From contig CAKZTM010000006.1 of NCBI GenBank assembly GCA_937920555.1, positions 23,095-87,094 on the forward strand: a stretch of DNA of 64,000 nt, in the 5' to 3' direction. Source of the stretch: an uncultured Paracoccaceae bacterium. GTDB taxonomy: Bacteria; Pseudomonadota; Alphaproteobacteria; Rhodobacterales; Rhodobacteraceae. The stretch's first letter is position 1. The number at the start of each line of letters is the position of its first letter. Made by a program: the position numbers and the translations under genes. A model generated the notes under the pieces. That model was not told the DNA's origin and did no database searches. It worked only from the letters and a program-made list of their open reading frames with translations. This document shows, one piece after another, positions 1-9,320 of the stretch.

Positions 1-1
1 G

Positions 2-541
2 ATGCCGCGCATCTCTGATTTTCGGCACCAACACCCTGAGATCGAGTTGATGTTAAACCCGACCGTTGAGGTGGTGGCGCTGGCACCGGGGGGTGTGGAT
101 ATCGCCATTCGGGCCAGCAGCGGGCGGTGGCCGGGTATGATCTCGGAGCGGTTGGTGGATACGGATTTTGTTGTTGTGGCCGCCACGTCCCTGATCGGGG
201 ATCGGCAGATTAACGAGCCCAAAGACCTGCTGGACCTGCCATGGCTGCAAGAGCTGGGCACCAATGAGGTCAGCCGGTGGCTGGCCGATCAGGGCGTTAT
301 CGTGCCTGAACGTATGAGCATCAGTCATTTGCCCGGCTATATGGTGCTGGAGGGGTTGCGCAACGGCGACGGGGTGGCCGCAACCGCGCGCGCATTTGTC
401 GAGCCCGACGTGAAAGCCGGGCGGTTGAGAGTGCTGTTTGAAAACGCACGCAACGAGACGGGGTATTATATGGTCACCAGACCCGGTGTCATGCGCCCAC
501 CGCTCAAAGCATTCGTCACCTGGCTCAAACGCCAGACATGA
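2..541 (+). CDS. LysR-family transcriptional regulator, C-terminal substrate-binding part (truncated by window edge)
   Basis: Translation resembles a LysR substrate-binding domain (GGVDIAIRASSGRWPGMISERLVDTDFVVVAA); the 5' end lies outside the window. Confidence 0.8.
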   Translation: MPRISDFRHQHPEIELMLNPTVEVVALAPGGVDIAIRASSGRWPGMISERLVDTDFVVVAATSLIGDRQINEPKDLLDLPWLQELGTNEVSRWLADQGVIVPERMSISHLPGYMVLEGLRNGDGVAATARAFVEPDVKAGRLRVLFENARNETGYYMVTRPGVMRPPLKAFVTWLKRQT

Positions 542-543
542 GC

Positions 544-1005
544 CTATGGGGTTTTGGCCATCAACTCGCGCAATTCGCGGATCAAGGGCAGAACCGCTTT
601 GATTTTCGCAGGCCCTAATCCATCGGCCACATTGTCAAACACCGGCGCGATCATCTGCACCGCCTCATCGCGGGCCGCCTTGCCCTCGCTGGACAGGCTA
701 ACGCGCTTGGAGCGCGCATCGCTCTGATCTGGCCTGATATGGACGAAACCGGCCTGCTCCAACCGGCGTAGCGTGTTGGTCATTGCGCCTTTGGTCACGT
801 GGAACGCACGGGCCAATTGCCCCGGTGTCTTTTCCCCGCCCAAGCCTGCAAAGTGATTGAGAACCGCAAAATGCGAGACCTCCATCCCTTTGGGCAAAGC
901 CTGTTTCAGATGAGATTGCGCCAATTGCTCAACGGTCGCAATCTCACTCAAAAGGGTGATAGCCAAGCTGTCACCGGTTTTATCGGTTGTCATTGCCATC
1001 TCCAA
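544..1005 (-). CDS. MarR-family transcriptional regulator
   Basis: wHTH pattern LARAFHVTKGAMTNTLRRLEQAGFVHIRPDQSDARSKRVSLSSEGKAA. Confidence 0.88.
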   Translation of the reverse strand: MEMAMTTDKTGDSLAITLLSEIATVEQLAQSHLKQALPKGMEVSHFAVLNHFAGLGGEKTPGQLARAFHVTKGAMTNTLRRLEQAGFVHIRPDQSDARSKRVSLSSEGKAARDEAVQMIAPVFDNVADGLGPAKIKAVLPLIRELRELMAKTP

Positions 1006-1048
1006 ATCTCAATCCCGTGGATCAGCGCAAATCGCGCCTCACCAGACT

Positions 1049-1306
1049 TTACGCAGCGAGTAAGGCGTCGAGCTTTCCGCTCTTCTCCAAGGCAGCCATA
1101 TCGTCATATCCGCCGACATGTGTGTCTCCGATGAATATTTGCGGAACGGTCCGACGACCATTAGCCCGCTGCATCATTTCGGCCCGTTTGGCCGGATCGC
1201 GCATGACATCAATTTCTTGATAGGATGCACCTTTAGACTGCAAAAGCCGCTTGGCCGCAGCACAATATCCACAAATTGGCGTGGTATACATAGTCACTTG
1301 CTTCAT
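1049..1306 (-). CDS. grxC: Glutaredoxin 3
   Basis: 85 aa with CGYC active site and TVPQIFIGDTHVGGYDD motif. Confidence 0.95.
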   Translation of the reverse strand: MKQVTMYTTPICGYCAAAKRLLQSKGASYQEIDVMRDPAKRAEMMQRANGRRTVPQIFIGDTHVGGYDDMAALEKSGKLDALLAA

Positions 1307-1352
1307 GTGATCTTACTACCTTAACGAATTACTTTAAGCTCTATATAATCGC

Positions 1353-2108
1353 TTACTCTGCACGTGCAACGCGGGCCAGCGTCAATACGCTCACGCTTTG
1401 GGCGCCAGCACCTCGACAGACCTGTGTACAGGCGGCCAACGTGGCCCCTGTTGTCATCACATCATCCACCAAAAGCACCTGCCGATCTGTGACAGAACGC
1501 ACAAATTCCGGCGCAACAATAATCGCGTCGCGCACCGCCTCGTGACGCTCCTGACGGGTCATTCCCTTTAAAAACGGGGTTGCGTATCTGCGCTTGAGGG
1601 CTTCGACCTCTACATCCGCACCAATCAGCCCGGCCACATGCTTGGCCAGAATTGCTGATTGGTTATACCTGCGCCGCAACAGGCGCGACCAGTGCAATGG
1701 CACCGGGATCACAATCATGTCAGCCGAGACAATATCCGCCCCTGCGGCCACCATCCACCGGGCTATGGGGGCGGCCATGTCGAGCCGGTCGGAATGTTTG
1801 AACGCCATGGTGATCTGACTGCCAACCCCGTCATAGGCCACCGCAGCCCGGCCCCGGTCCCAGCCCGGCGGCGTCCGGTCGCAACTGTCGCAAATCAGCC
1901 GCGTGGTGGTGCGATCTGCCGTCGGCACCGCAACCCCGCAATAATCGCAGACGGGACCGGTGAAGAAATGGGTGCGCCCCCAGCACGCACCGCACAGCCC
2001 CATCGGGGTAACGGTCTCTGTGGGGCAGGCCAAACAGCGGGCTGGAAAGATTGTCTCGATCAGTGTCGAGCGTATCCGGCCCAGCAAAGGCTTTCGTTCA
2101 GTTTGCAT
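1353..2108 (-). CDS. comF: ComF family phosphoribosyltransferase-like protein
   Basis: N-terminal Cys pairs plus PRTase motif VLLVDDVMTTGATLAAC. Confidence 0.9.
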   Translation of the reverse strand: MQTERKPLLGRIRSTLIETIFPARCLACPTETVTPMGLCGACWGRTHFFTGPVCDYCGVAVPTADRTTTRLICDSCDRTPPGWDRGRAAVAYDGVGSQITMAFKHSDRLDMAAPIARWMVAAGADIVSADMIVIPVPLHWSRLLRRRYNQSAILAKHVAGLIGADVEVEALKRRYATPFLKGMTRQERHEAVRDAIIVAPEFVRSVTDRQVLLVDDVMTTGATLAACTQVCRGAGAQSVSVLTLARVARAE

Positions 2109-2146
2109 ATTGAGTATCGCTGTGGAACATCACGCGGATCACCCAT

Positions 2147-2980
2147 ATGACCTCACAGCCAGCCTTGTTTGACCCAGACATTCGCGCCATGCGGCGGGCG
2201 CGGGCGGCACGCGTGGGGTTCGCGGATTTTCTGCATCTTGAGGCCATGTCCATTATTGGAGAAAGGCTTGAAGAGGTTAATAAAGACTTTAACGACAAGA
2301 TTATCGTAAGCGGGATGCCCGACCTTTGGGCGCGCGGCTTTGCCCGGGCACGCGTGATCCCGGACACGGATGTGCTGGATACCAAAGGGCCCTATGATCT
2401 GGCCATCCACGGGCTTTGCGCCCATTCGGCCAATGATCCGATCGGGCAGTTTGTGCAGCTCAAACGGGCGTTGAAGCCCGACGGTATGATGATTGCGGTC
2501 ATGTTTGGCGGCCAAACCCTGACAGAGTTGCGCGCATGTCTCGCGCAAGCCGAAAGCGAGGTGCGCGGGGGTCTGTCTCCGCGGGTGGCGCCCATGGGGG
2601 AAATCCGCGATCTGGGCGGGCTTTTGGGCCGGGCGGGACTGGCACTGCCTGTGGCGGATAACATCGTGCTCAATGTGACCTATGAAAGCCCCGTGCATCT
2701 GATGCGTGACCTTCGCGCCATGGGCGAGACCAATCCGCTGGCCGCGCAAGCCCGGACGTTCATGCCGCGCCGCCTGTTGGAGCGCACCCAAGAGCTTTAC
2801 GCCCGCGCGTTTTCCGCGCCGGACGGGCGCATCAATGCCAGCTTTGAGCTGGTATTCCTCACCGGATGGGCCCCGTCAGACAACCAGCAAAAGCCGCTCA
2901 GACCCGGATCGGCGCAAGCGCGATTGGCCGATGCGCTCAAAACCACGGAACGACCTACCGGCGAAAAGCCCGGCTCATAG
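2147..2980 (+). CDS. SAM-dependent methyltransferase (BioC/NDUFAF5-like)
   Basis: DLAIHGLCAHSANDPIGQFVQLKRALKPDGMMIAVMFGGQTLTELR; divergent to comF. Confidence 0.8.
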   Translation: MTSQPALFDPDIRAMRRARAARVGFADFLHLEAMSIIGERLEEVNKDFNDKIIVSGMPDLWARGFARARVIPDTDVLDTKGPYDLAIHGLCAHSANDPIGQFVQLKRALKPDGMMIAVMFGGQTLTELRACLAQAESEVRGGLSPRVAPMGEIRDLGGLLGRAGLALPVADNIVLNVTYESPVHLMRDLRAMGETNPLAAQARTFMPRRLLERTQELYARAFSAPDGRINASFELVFLTGWAPSDNQQKPLRPGSAQARLADALKTTERPTGEKPGS

Positions 2981-3023
2981 GCCCGCGACATGTCCCCACG
3001 CGACATGCCCGTGCGCGAAAAGG

Positions 3024-3058
3024 TTAACAACTGTGCTACTGCGCTAGCACAGTAGCGC
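3024..3058. repeat. Intergenic element copy 1: TTAACAACTGTGCTACTGCGCTAGCACAGTAGCGC
   Basis: Contains ACTGTGCTA-CTGCGC-TAGCACAGT perfect 9-bp stem (3030-3053). Confidence 0.9.
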
Positions 3059-3137
3059 TGGGGGCGGGCACAAGCAGCAACCGGATTGACGTCAGAAAAC
3101 AGCGCGTTAGGTAACAGGGACCAGACAGGATAGAGCT

Positions 3138-4208
3138 ATGCCAAAAGACATCGACCTTGATCACCCCGGACACGGACGCCTTGCCCATGCCAACACCGAC
3201 CACCCGCCGGTGGCTCCGGCCAAGGTTGGGGTGATCATCGCCAATTTGGGCACACCGGATGCCACCGACTACTGGTCCATGCGCCGTTACCTCAACGAGT
3301 TTCTGTCGGACCGGCGGGTGATCGACTACGCCCCCTGGAAATGGCAGCCGCTGTTGCAGCTGATCATTTTGACCAAACGCCCGTTTTCATCCGGCGCGGC
3401 GTATCGCGGCATCTGGAACAATGAGCTCGACGAAAGCCCGCTTCTGACCGTGACCCGGGCCCAGTCCAAGGCTTTGGCCAGCCGCCTAAAGGATCTTTGG
3501 GGCGACCGGGTGGAGGTCGATTTTTGCATGCGCTACGGCAATCCATCCACCCAATCGGTGATCGAGCGGATGAAAGAGAAGGGCTGCGAGCGCATCCTCT
3601 TTTTCCCACTCTACCCGCAATACGCAGCACCCACGACCGCAACCGCCAATGATCAGGCGTTTCGCACATTGATGAAAATGAACTGGCAACCGGCCATCCG
3701 CACCGTGCCTGCCTATTTCGAGAACACACTGTTTATAGATGCTCTCGCCGCGACGGTGACCGAGACCTACGCCAAGCTCGACACAAGGCCCGACATTCTG
3801 GTCGTCTCCTATCACGGCGTGCCCGAGCGCTACCTGATGCAAGGCGATCCTTACCATTGCCAATGTCAAAAAACGACGCGGCTTCTGCGCGAGCGGCTTG
3901 GCTGGGACAAAACCGAAATCATCACCACGTTTCAATCCAAGTTTGGTCCCGAAAAATGGGTCGGACCGGCCACGGTTGATTACGTGGCCGAGCTGGCAGA
4001 AAACGGCAAAAAGAATATCGCGATCATGGCGCCTGCATTTTCCACCGATTGCGTGGAGACCCTAGAAGAGATCAACGAAGAGATCAAAGAAAGCTTCGAG
4101 GAGGCCGGCGGCGAGACCTTCACCTATATCCCCTGCCTTAACGACCGGGACGATCATTTGGCGATGATGGTCGATATCGTCACCCGCGAGACCGCCGGGT
4201 GGCTGTAA
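3138..4208 (+). CDS. hemH: Ferrochelatase
   Basis: GVIIANLGTPDA, VVSYHGVPERY, APAFSTDCVETLEEI motifs. Confidence 0.96.
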   Translation: MPKDIDLDHPGHGRLAHANTDHPPVAPAKVGVIIANLGTPDATDYWSMRRYLNEFLSDRRVIDYAPWKWQPLLQLIILTKRPFSSGAAYRGIWNNELDESPLLTVTRAQSKALASRLKDLWGDRVEVDFCMRYGNPSTQSVIERMKEKGCERILFFPLYPQYAAPTTATANDQAFRTLMKMNWQPAIRTVPAYFENTLFIDALAATVTETYAKLDTRPDILVVSYHGVPERYLMQGDPYHCQCQKTTRLLRERLGWDKTEIITTFQSKFGPEKWVGPATVDYVAELAENGKKNIAIMAPAFSTDCVETLEEINEEIKESFEEAGGETFTYIPCLNDRDDHLAMMVDIVTRETAGWL

Positions 4209-4604
4209 CGTCAATCAGCTAGTTTTCGCTCAACTTCGAAAAATAAGCGCAGGTTAACGACTTTTCCAAAAACAGCTTGATCAAAAACGAATCAAATTGC
4301 GCCAACACCACCTGTGAGTGTGGCAACATTGTGTCACTTCGAGTTTTACATGAAATTCTCGCCAATATTATGGACTGTAAGAGCCTCTCTTAACGCTTTG
4401 AAGTAAAACAAATATTTTTATACCCCCGCTAAAAGCGCACTCTTCAACCGGAAAAGTTCATTGCAAATTTCTGCTCCCGACCTATCTTCTTCTTTAGCCC
4501 ATGGGGGGCTGTAAATATTGCTTTAGTCGCGTCAAGTAACGGCGTGACGTTCAACTTTGGCGCACTCTTATCTTTGGCGTCATGTACTTATTGGGGGCTA
4601 CCAC

Positions 4605-5399
4605 ATGAAAAAGACAACTATCGCAATTATTGCGGCGATACTGCCTGTGCAAATGGCATTCGCTGGGGGACATTCTGCGAAAAACGCAATGGATGTGCTC
4701 GAATCCTTGAACGACAAAGGCTATGTCGACCTTGGTATCGAGGAAACAAACAAGAAAATCATCGTTTACGGTGAGAAGAAAGGTAAGCGCGTCGCTCTTA
4801 CTTATGAGAAAGACGGTTTTGATCTGGTCGGCAAGCGCGTCACCAAGGTTAATCCCCGCAACGTATCCAGCGACAAAAAAGGCGTAGCACGTCTTCACGA
4901 CGCCGAAGAGACGACAATCGACGCGCGTGAAGAGCTGAACGATCTTCGCGAAATTGGCGCACCTGCGGGCCGCGTCCACGAAGCTGAAGAGACCTTCTAC
5001 GACGCCGAGGAAGAAGAAGACGATATCCGCGCAATTCTGTCCAAAAAAGCCGGTAAGAAAGACGGACCCGGCAAAAAGAAAAAGGGCAAGCGCGCAGACG
5101 GCCCCGGCAAGAAAGCTGAAGTCGAGGAAATCGTAGAAGTTGTTGAGAAAGTCGGCAAAAAAGACGGACCCGGCAAGAAGAAAAAAGGCAAGCGCGTAGA
5201 CGGCCCCGGCAAGAAGAGATCCGGTATCGTTGAGCGTCTGCATGAAGCCGAAGAGACCACAATCGACGCCCGTGAAGAGCTAAACGATCTTCGTGAATTG
5301 CGTGCGCCTGCGGGCCGCGTGCATGAAGCTGAGGAAACGCTTTACGACGCCGAAGAGGAAGAGGAAGACATCCGCGCGATCGCGCAGAAGAAGCACTAA
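4605..5399 (+). CDS. Secreted repeat protein: PepSY-like N-terminal region, then acidic / Lys-rich / Lys-rich / acidic modules
   Basis: In-frame ATG at 4605 gives a signal peptide (MKKTTIAIIAAILPVQMAFA); internal protein and DNA repeats visible; followed by a terminator. Confidence 0.8.
   Translation: MKKTTIAIIAAILPVQMAFAGGHSAKNAMDVLESLNDKGYVDLGIEETNKKIIVYGEKKGKRVALTYEKDGFDLVGKRVTKVNPRNVSSDKKGVARLHDAEETTIDAREELNDLREIGAPAGRVHEAEETFYDAEEEEDDIRAILSKKAGKKDGPGKKKKGKRADGPGKKAEVEEIVEVVEKVGKKDGPGKKKKGKRVDGPGKKRSGIVERLHEAEETTIDAREELNDLRELRAPAGRVHEAEETLYDAEEEEEDIRAIAQKKH
4890..5043 (+). repeat. Acidic module copy 1 (RLHDAEETTIDAREELNDLRE..VHEAEETFYDAEEEEDDIRAI)
   Basis: Near-identical module recurs at about 5235-5387. 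Confidence 0.85.
5052..5114 (+). repeat. Lys-rich module copy 1 (GKKDGPGKKKKGKRADGPGKK)
   Basis: 63-nt unit; second copy at 5154-5216. Confidence 0.9.
5154..5216 (+). repeat. Lys-rich module copy 2 (GKKDGPGKKKKGKRVDGPGKK)
   Basis: Near-identical to 5052-5114. Confidence 0.9.
5235..5387 (+). repeat. Acidic module copy 2
   Basis: RLHEAEETTIDAREELNDLRE..VHEAEETLYDAEEEEEDIRAI. Confidence 0.85.
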
Positions 5400-5426
5400 G
5401 CTCTTCCAAATATCTCTATATGAGAA

Positions 5427-5455
5427 AGGCGCTGGGTATCCCGGCGCCTTTTTTT
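5427..5455 (+). terminator. Intrinsic terminator between convergent genes (repeat protein and pth)
   Basis: AGGCGCTGGG-TAT-CCCGGCGCCT followed by T7. Confidence 0.88.
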
Positions 5456-6158
5456 ATGAGAATTTGTCCATCAGTTTTTGCAGCATGGATTTCTCCTCCG
5501 GGGCGTCGGTCTCCACCTTCGCCTCGGCCGCTTTGGGCTTTGATTTTTCGGCCGTCTTCGCCCCGGTCTTCGCCCCGGTGGACGGTCGCGCCGGGGCCAC
5601 GCGCCGCGCAATGGCATTCATGAACCGGCCCTCATCGCCCTTGGCCAGATCCGCCGCCCCCTCGCCGATACCCCGAATGACGTCATCAAGCCACGTTTGA
5701 TCGGATTTCGAAAAATCGCTCAGCACATAGCCCGGCACACGGTCTTTGTGCCCCGGATGGCCCACGCCGATGCGCACCCGCCTGTAGTCCGCACCAATAT
5801 GGGCGTGAAGCGAGCGCAGCCCGTTATGGCCCGCATGTCCGCCACCGGCCTTCACACGGATCTTGCCCGGCGCCAAATCAATCTCGTCGTGGAACACCAC
5901 CACATCACCGGGCGGCACTTTGAAAAACCGTATCGCCGCCCCGACCGATTGGCCGGAATTGTTCATAAATGTCTCAGGCTTGAGCAACACGACTTTTTCG
6001 CCGCCCAAAACGCCCTCGGCAACCTGTCCCTGAAACTTCGCCCGCCAATCGGAAAAACCATGCGCGGACGCGATCTCGTCGAGCGCCATGAAGCCCACAT
6101 TATGCCGGTTTTGTGCGTATTTCGCACCCGGATTGCCCAGGCCAACAAAGAATTGCAC
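5454..6158 (-). CDS. pth: Peptidyl-tRNA hydrolase (extended C-terminus)
   Basis: FVGLGNPGAKYAQNRHNVGFMALD; KPETFMNNSG; GGHAGHNGLRS. Confidence 0.96.
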   Translation of the reverse strand: MQFFVGLGNPGAKYAQNRHNVGFMALDEIASAHGFSDWRAKFQGQVAEGVLGGEKVVLLKPETFMNNSGQSVGAAIRFFKVPPGDVVVFHDEIDLAPGKIRVKAGGGHAGHNGLRSLHAHIGADYRRVRIGVGHPGHKDRVPGYVLSDFSKSDQTWLDDVIRGIGEGAADLAKGDEGRFMNAIARRVAPARPSTGAKTGAKTAEKSKPKAAEAKVETDAPEEKSMLQKLMDKFS

Positions 6159-6313
6159 GCGGTCACCTCCTTGATCAGGTTGCGCCCCTCTTTACGACGT
6201 ATGGAGCGAATGCAACAGACCCCAACCCACCGCCTTACCGGGCCGCTCGATTAATCTTCCGTTAGGGTACGGGCGCGACTGTACCCGCAGCATGCCCAAG
6301 TGGAAGTTCAAAA

Positions 6314-7027
6314 ATGTCATTTGACGACAATACCAACATAACCGTTCTGCCAAGCCCGTCTTACGCGCCGCCCTGCGACACCAAAGTCCTTGTGTTGGAG
6401 GATAATCTGGTCGATCGCAACGTCATGACACGGGCCGCCAAGCAATCCGACATGACGCTCGAATTTCAGTTCGTCGAAACCCTCGCACAAATGACAGAGA
6501 TGGTGCAAAAACACCGGTTTGATCTGGCCATACTCGACTATAGACTGCCCGACGGGACCGGCCTTGATGCCATAAAACTGCTCACCGGATCGGCGCTGAA
6601 TTATAACTGCGCCAATATCATGGTCGCCTCCGAGGCCGAGATTACCATCGCCGTGGCCGCCATGAAATCCGGCTGCTCAGATTATATTTTGAAAGAAGAC
6701 CTCACACCGGCGGCCTTGCGCCACGCGATCATCAATGCCCTGCAAAAATCAGAACTGCGCAAAAAAGTATCCGACGCCAGCCAAAATCTGGTGTCACTGC
6801 GCAGCACGCTTCGGGAGCATTCGGAATTATCCACAACATTCGTCCGCCCGATGATCCGCCGGACCTTGGCTCAGGTGTCTGCGTTGGAGTTTTCCATGCG
6901 GCAGACCGGGCAAAGCCCAACGGATATGCGCCTAGAGATTATCACCGAAAACTGCCGGGACGTTTTGAATTTTTGCGATAAGATTGAACGCGACGGCGTT
7001 CTGGCCGGACCAAACCCGGCCCTATAA
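6314..7027 (+). CDS. Response regulator: REC domain with helical C-terminal extension, no obvious DNA-binding domain
   Basis: VLVLEDNLVDRNVMTRAA, LAILDYRLPDGTGLDAI, KSGCSDYILKEDL. Confidence 0.85.
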   Translation: MSFDDNTNITVLPSPSYAPPCDTKVLVLEDNLVDRNVMTRAAKQSDMTLEFQFVETLAQMTEMVQKHRFDLAILDYRLPDGTGLDAIKLLTGSALNYNCANIMVASEAEITIAVAAMKSGCSDYILKEDLTPAALRHAIINALQKSELRKKVSDASQNLVSLRSTLREHSELSTTFVRPMIRRTLAQVSALEFSMRQTGQSPTDMRLEIITENCRDVLNFCDKIERDGVLAGPNPAL

Positions 7028-7059
7028 CCACACCCCTGAGAAACCGGGGGCATCCCACG

Positions 7060-7087
7060 AAAAAAGGGCCGCGCAAATGCACGACCC
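7060..7087 (-). terminator. Intrinsic terminator of rplY
   Basis: Minus strand GGGTCGTGC-ATTT-GCGCGGCCC followed by T6 (G:U pairs in stem). Confidence 0.65.
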
Positions 7088-7113
7088 CTCATGATTTTCA
7101 AACGCTGTAAGGA

Positions 7114-7782
7114 TTACTCCTCGGTGGCGTCCTCAGCGGCGGCCTCTTCACCCTCTTCGGATGTTGCCTCGCCATCAGCTGTATCCTCCTCATCCTCATC
7201 ATCCGCAGAGCGCAGGCTCGACGGCGCAGAGATGTTTCCGATCACAAAGTCGCGGCCCTGAATAACGGACTTGGCACCCTCAGGCAGCGTGATGTCCGAA
7301 ATTGTGAACGCATCACCGACATCGTAATCGGTCAGATCAATGGTCAGGCTCTCTGGAATGTCACCGGCGGTCACTTCCAACTCAACCTCGTTGCGAACGA
7401 CGGTCAGAACGCCGCCCTTCTTGATGCCTGCGCACTCTTCCTCGTTGAGAAACTCAACAGGGATGAAAATCTTGATCCGCGATGTCCGCTTGAGACGCAA
7501 AAGGTCGATATGAGTGGGCAAATCCTTGACCACATCGCGCTGAACGCCGCGGCAAATCACCCGCTGGTCAACGCCCTTCATTTTCAGGTCCAGCAAAGTG
7601 GACATGAATTTACCGGCCTTGAGCATCTTGAAAAGCTCGTTGTATTTCACCGTGATCGGCTGCGGGTCTTCACCACCGCCGTAAATCACACCGGGCACAA
7701 GGCCCTGGGCGCGTGCTCTGCGGGCGGCCCCTTTGCCCGTATCGTCACGAACCTCTGCATTGAGAGAGAGTGTCTCTGCCAT
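7114..7782 (-). CDS. rplY: 50S ribosomal protein L25/general stress protein Ctc
   Basis: [35 protein letters not shown]; acidic C-terminal tail; start chosen inside the longer ORF. Confidence 0.94.
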   Translation of the reverse strand: MAETLSLNAEVRDDTGKGAARRARAQGLVPGVIYGGGEDPQPITVKYNELFKMLKAGKFMSTLLDLKMKGVDQRVICRGVQRDVVKDLPTHIDLLRLKRTSRIKIFIPVEFLNEEECAGIKKGGVLTVVRNEVELEVTAGDIPESLTIDLTDYDVGDAFTISDITLPEGAKSVIQGRDFVIGNISAPSSLRSADDEDEEDTADGEATSEEGEEAAAEDATEE

Positions 7783-8126
7783 TGGTCGTTCTCCTAAATA
7801 CTTGCGGCAATCCTCCAGGGGTGTAAGTGCCGCGTGAAGCGAGGCTTCTAGGCGATTCATCTGGCAAATGGAAGTGGTTTGTTGGCACCAGCATGTGCAC
7901 GCGGCGATCGGGCCATATGCACGCGGGTCGAACCATGTGAAGCCCTTGTGTTGTGCCCCTCAAAATACGCCCCGAAAAGGACCGCAATCAAGCGCGTCCC
8001 GACCCGGTCTTCCGGTTATCCTCCACAGGCTCTTAGCGGGCATAAACGTCGCACCAAAGCGCCGTTGTGAAGCCCGAAATTTGTGATTAGGTTGGCGCCA
8101 CATCGCCAAGATCGAGGAGAAACACC

Positions 8127-9299
8127 ATGCCAGACATTACCAATATCGAAGACCTCCGGGTTCTGGCAGAGCGCCGCGTGCCGCGCATGTTTTACGATTA
8201 TTGCGATAGCGGCTCATGGACAGAGCAGACCTACCGCGCCAACACCGACCATTTTTCCAAGATCGGCATCCGCCAGCGGGTTGCCCGCAACATGGAGGGC
8301 CGCTCCACCGAAATTAAGATGATCGGCGAGACCCTCAAAATGCCGGTTGTTCTGGCCCCTGTCGGCTCCACCGGTATGCAACATGCGGACGGGGAAATCC
8401 TGGCCTGCCGCGCGGCCCATAAATTCGGCGTGCAGTTCACCCTCTCGACCATGTCCGTGTGCTCGCTCGAAGATGTGGCGGACAATGTGGATAATCCGTT
8501 TTGGTTCCAGCTTTATGTGATGCGCGACCGGGAATTTACCGGCAAGTTGATCGACCGCGCCAAGGCCGTGGGGTGCACCGCACTGGTTCTCACCCTTGAT
8601 CTGCAAATTCTGGGCCAACGACACAAGGACATCAAAAACGGCCTCTCGGTGCCGCCCAAGCCGACCCTGCCGGTGATCCTTGATCTGGCCACCAAATGGC
8701 GCTGGGGATTGGCGATGCTGAAAACCCAAAGACGCACGTTCCGCAATATTGTGGGCCATGTAGATGGCGTCTCCAACACCGCCGATCTTGCCATGTGGGC
8801 CTCGGAAATGTTCGATCCCAAGCTCAATTGGGACGATATTGCGTGGATCAAGGAACGCTGGGGCGGGCCGGTCATTCTCAAAGGTATTCTTGATCCTGAC
8901 GACGCTGAGACGGCTGTAAAATACGGCTGCGAGGCCCTTATCGTGTCCAATCACGGGGGGCGGCAACTTGACGGCGCCCTGTCTACCATTGAGGCGCTTC
9001 CGGGCATCGTGGAGGCGGTTGGCGACAAAATCGAAATCCATATCGACAGCGGCATACGGTCGGGCCAAGACGTGCTCAAATGCATGGCGCTCGGGGCGCA
9101 GGGCACCTATATCGGCCGCGCTTTCAACTACGGCCTTGGCGCTATGGGCGAAGAAGGCGTGACCAAAGCGCTGGAGATCATCCACAAAGAGCTGGACCTC
9201 TCAATGGCCTTTTCCGGTGAAACTCAGCTCAGCGAGGTGGGGGCCCATACGGTCATTTTGCCGCGCGAGCGTGCCGCCATGGCTTTGGGCGAAGGGTAA
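8127..9299 (+). CDS. lldD: FMN-dependent L-lactate dehydrogenase
   Basis: VLAPVGSTGMQHADGEI; EALIVSNHGGRQLDGA; IHIDSGIRSGQDVLK. Confidence 0.93.
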   Translation: MPDITNIEDLRVLAERRVPRMFYDYCDSGSWTEQTYRANTDHFSKIGIRQRVARNMEGRSTEIKMIGETLKMPVVLAPVGSTGMQHADGEILACRAAHKFGVQFTLSTMSVCSLEDVADNVDNPFWFQLYVMRDREFTGKLIDRAKAVGCTALVLTLDLQILGQRHKDIKNGLSVPPKPTLPVILDLATKWRWGLAMLKTQRRTFRNIVGHVDGVSNTADLAMWASEMFDPKLNWDDIAWIKERWGGPVILKGILDPDDAETAVKYGCEALIVSNHGGRQLDGALSTIEALPGIVEAVGDKIEIHIDSGIRSGQDVLKCMALGAQGTYIGRAFNYGLGAMGEEGVTKALEIIHKELDLSMAFSGETQLSEVGAHTVILPRERAAMALGEG

Positions 9300-9320
9300 T
9301 CCCCGCCCGGCCTGACAGGA

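Noticed and set aside
4890-5387. Possible CRISPR-like array from spaced repeats
   Set aside because: Repeats are in-frame coding modules of one protein, with no regular short repeat-spacer structure
4551-5409. Long minus-strand ORFs (230 and 186 aa) over the secreted repeat gene
   Set aside because: Antisense shadows of the repetitive GAA/AAG-rich coding sequence; the plus-strand frame has signal peptide and conserved repeats
8214-9185. 323-aa minus-strand ORF
   Set aside because: Antisense to lldD, whose motifs are unambiguous; antisense open frames are frequent at this GC content
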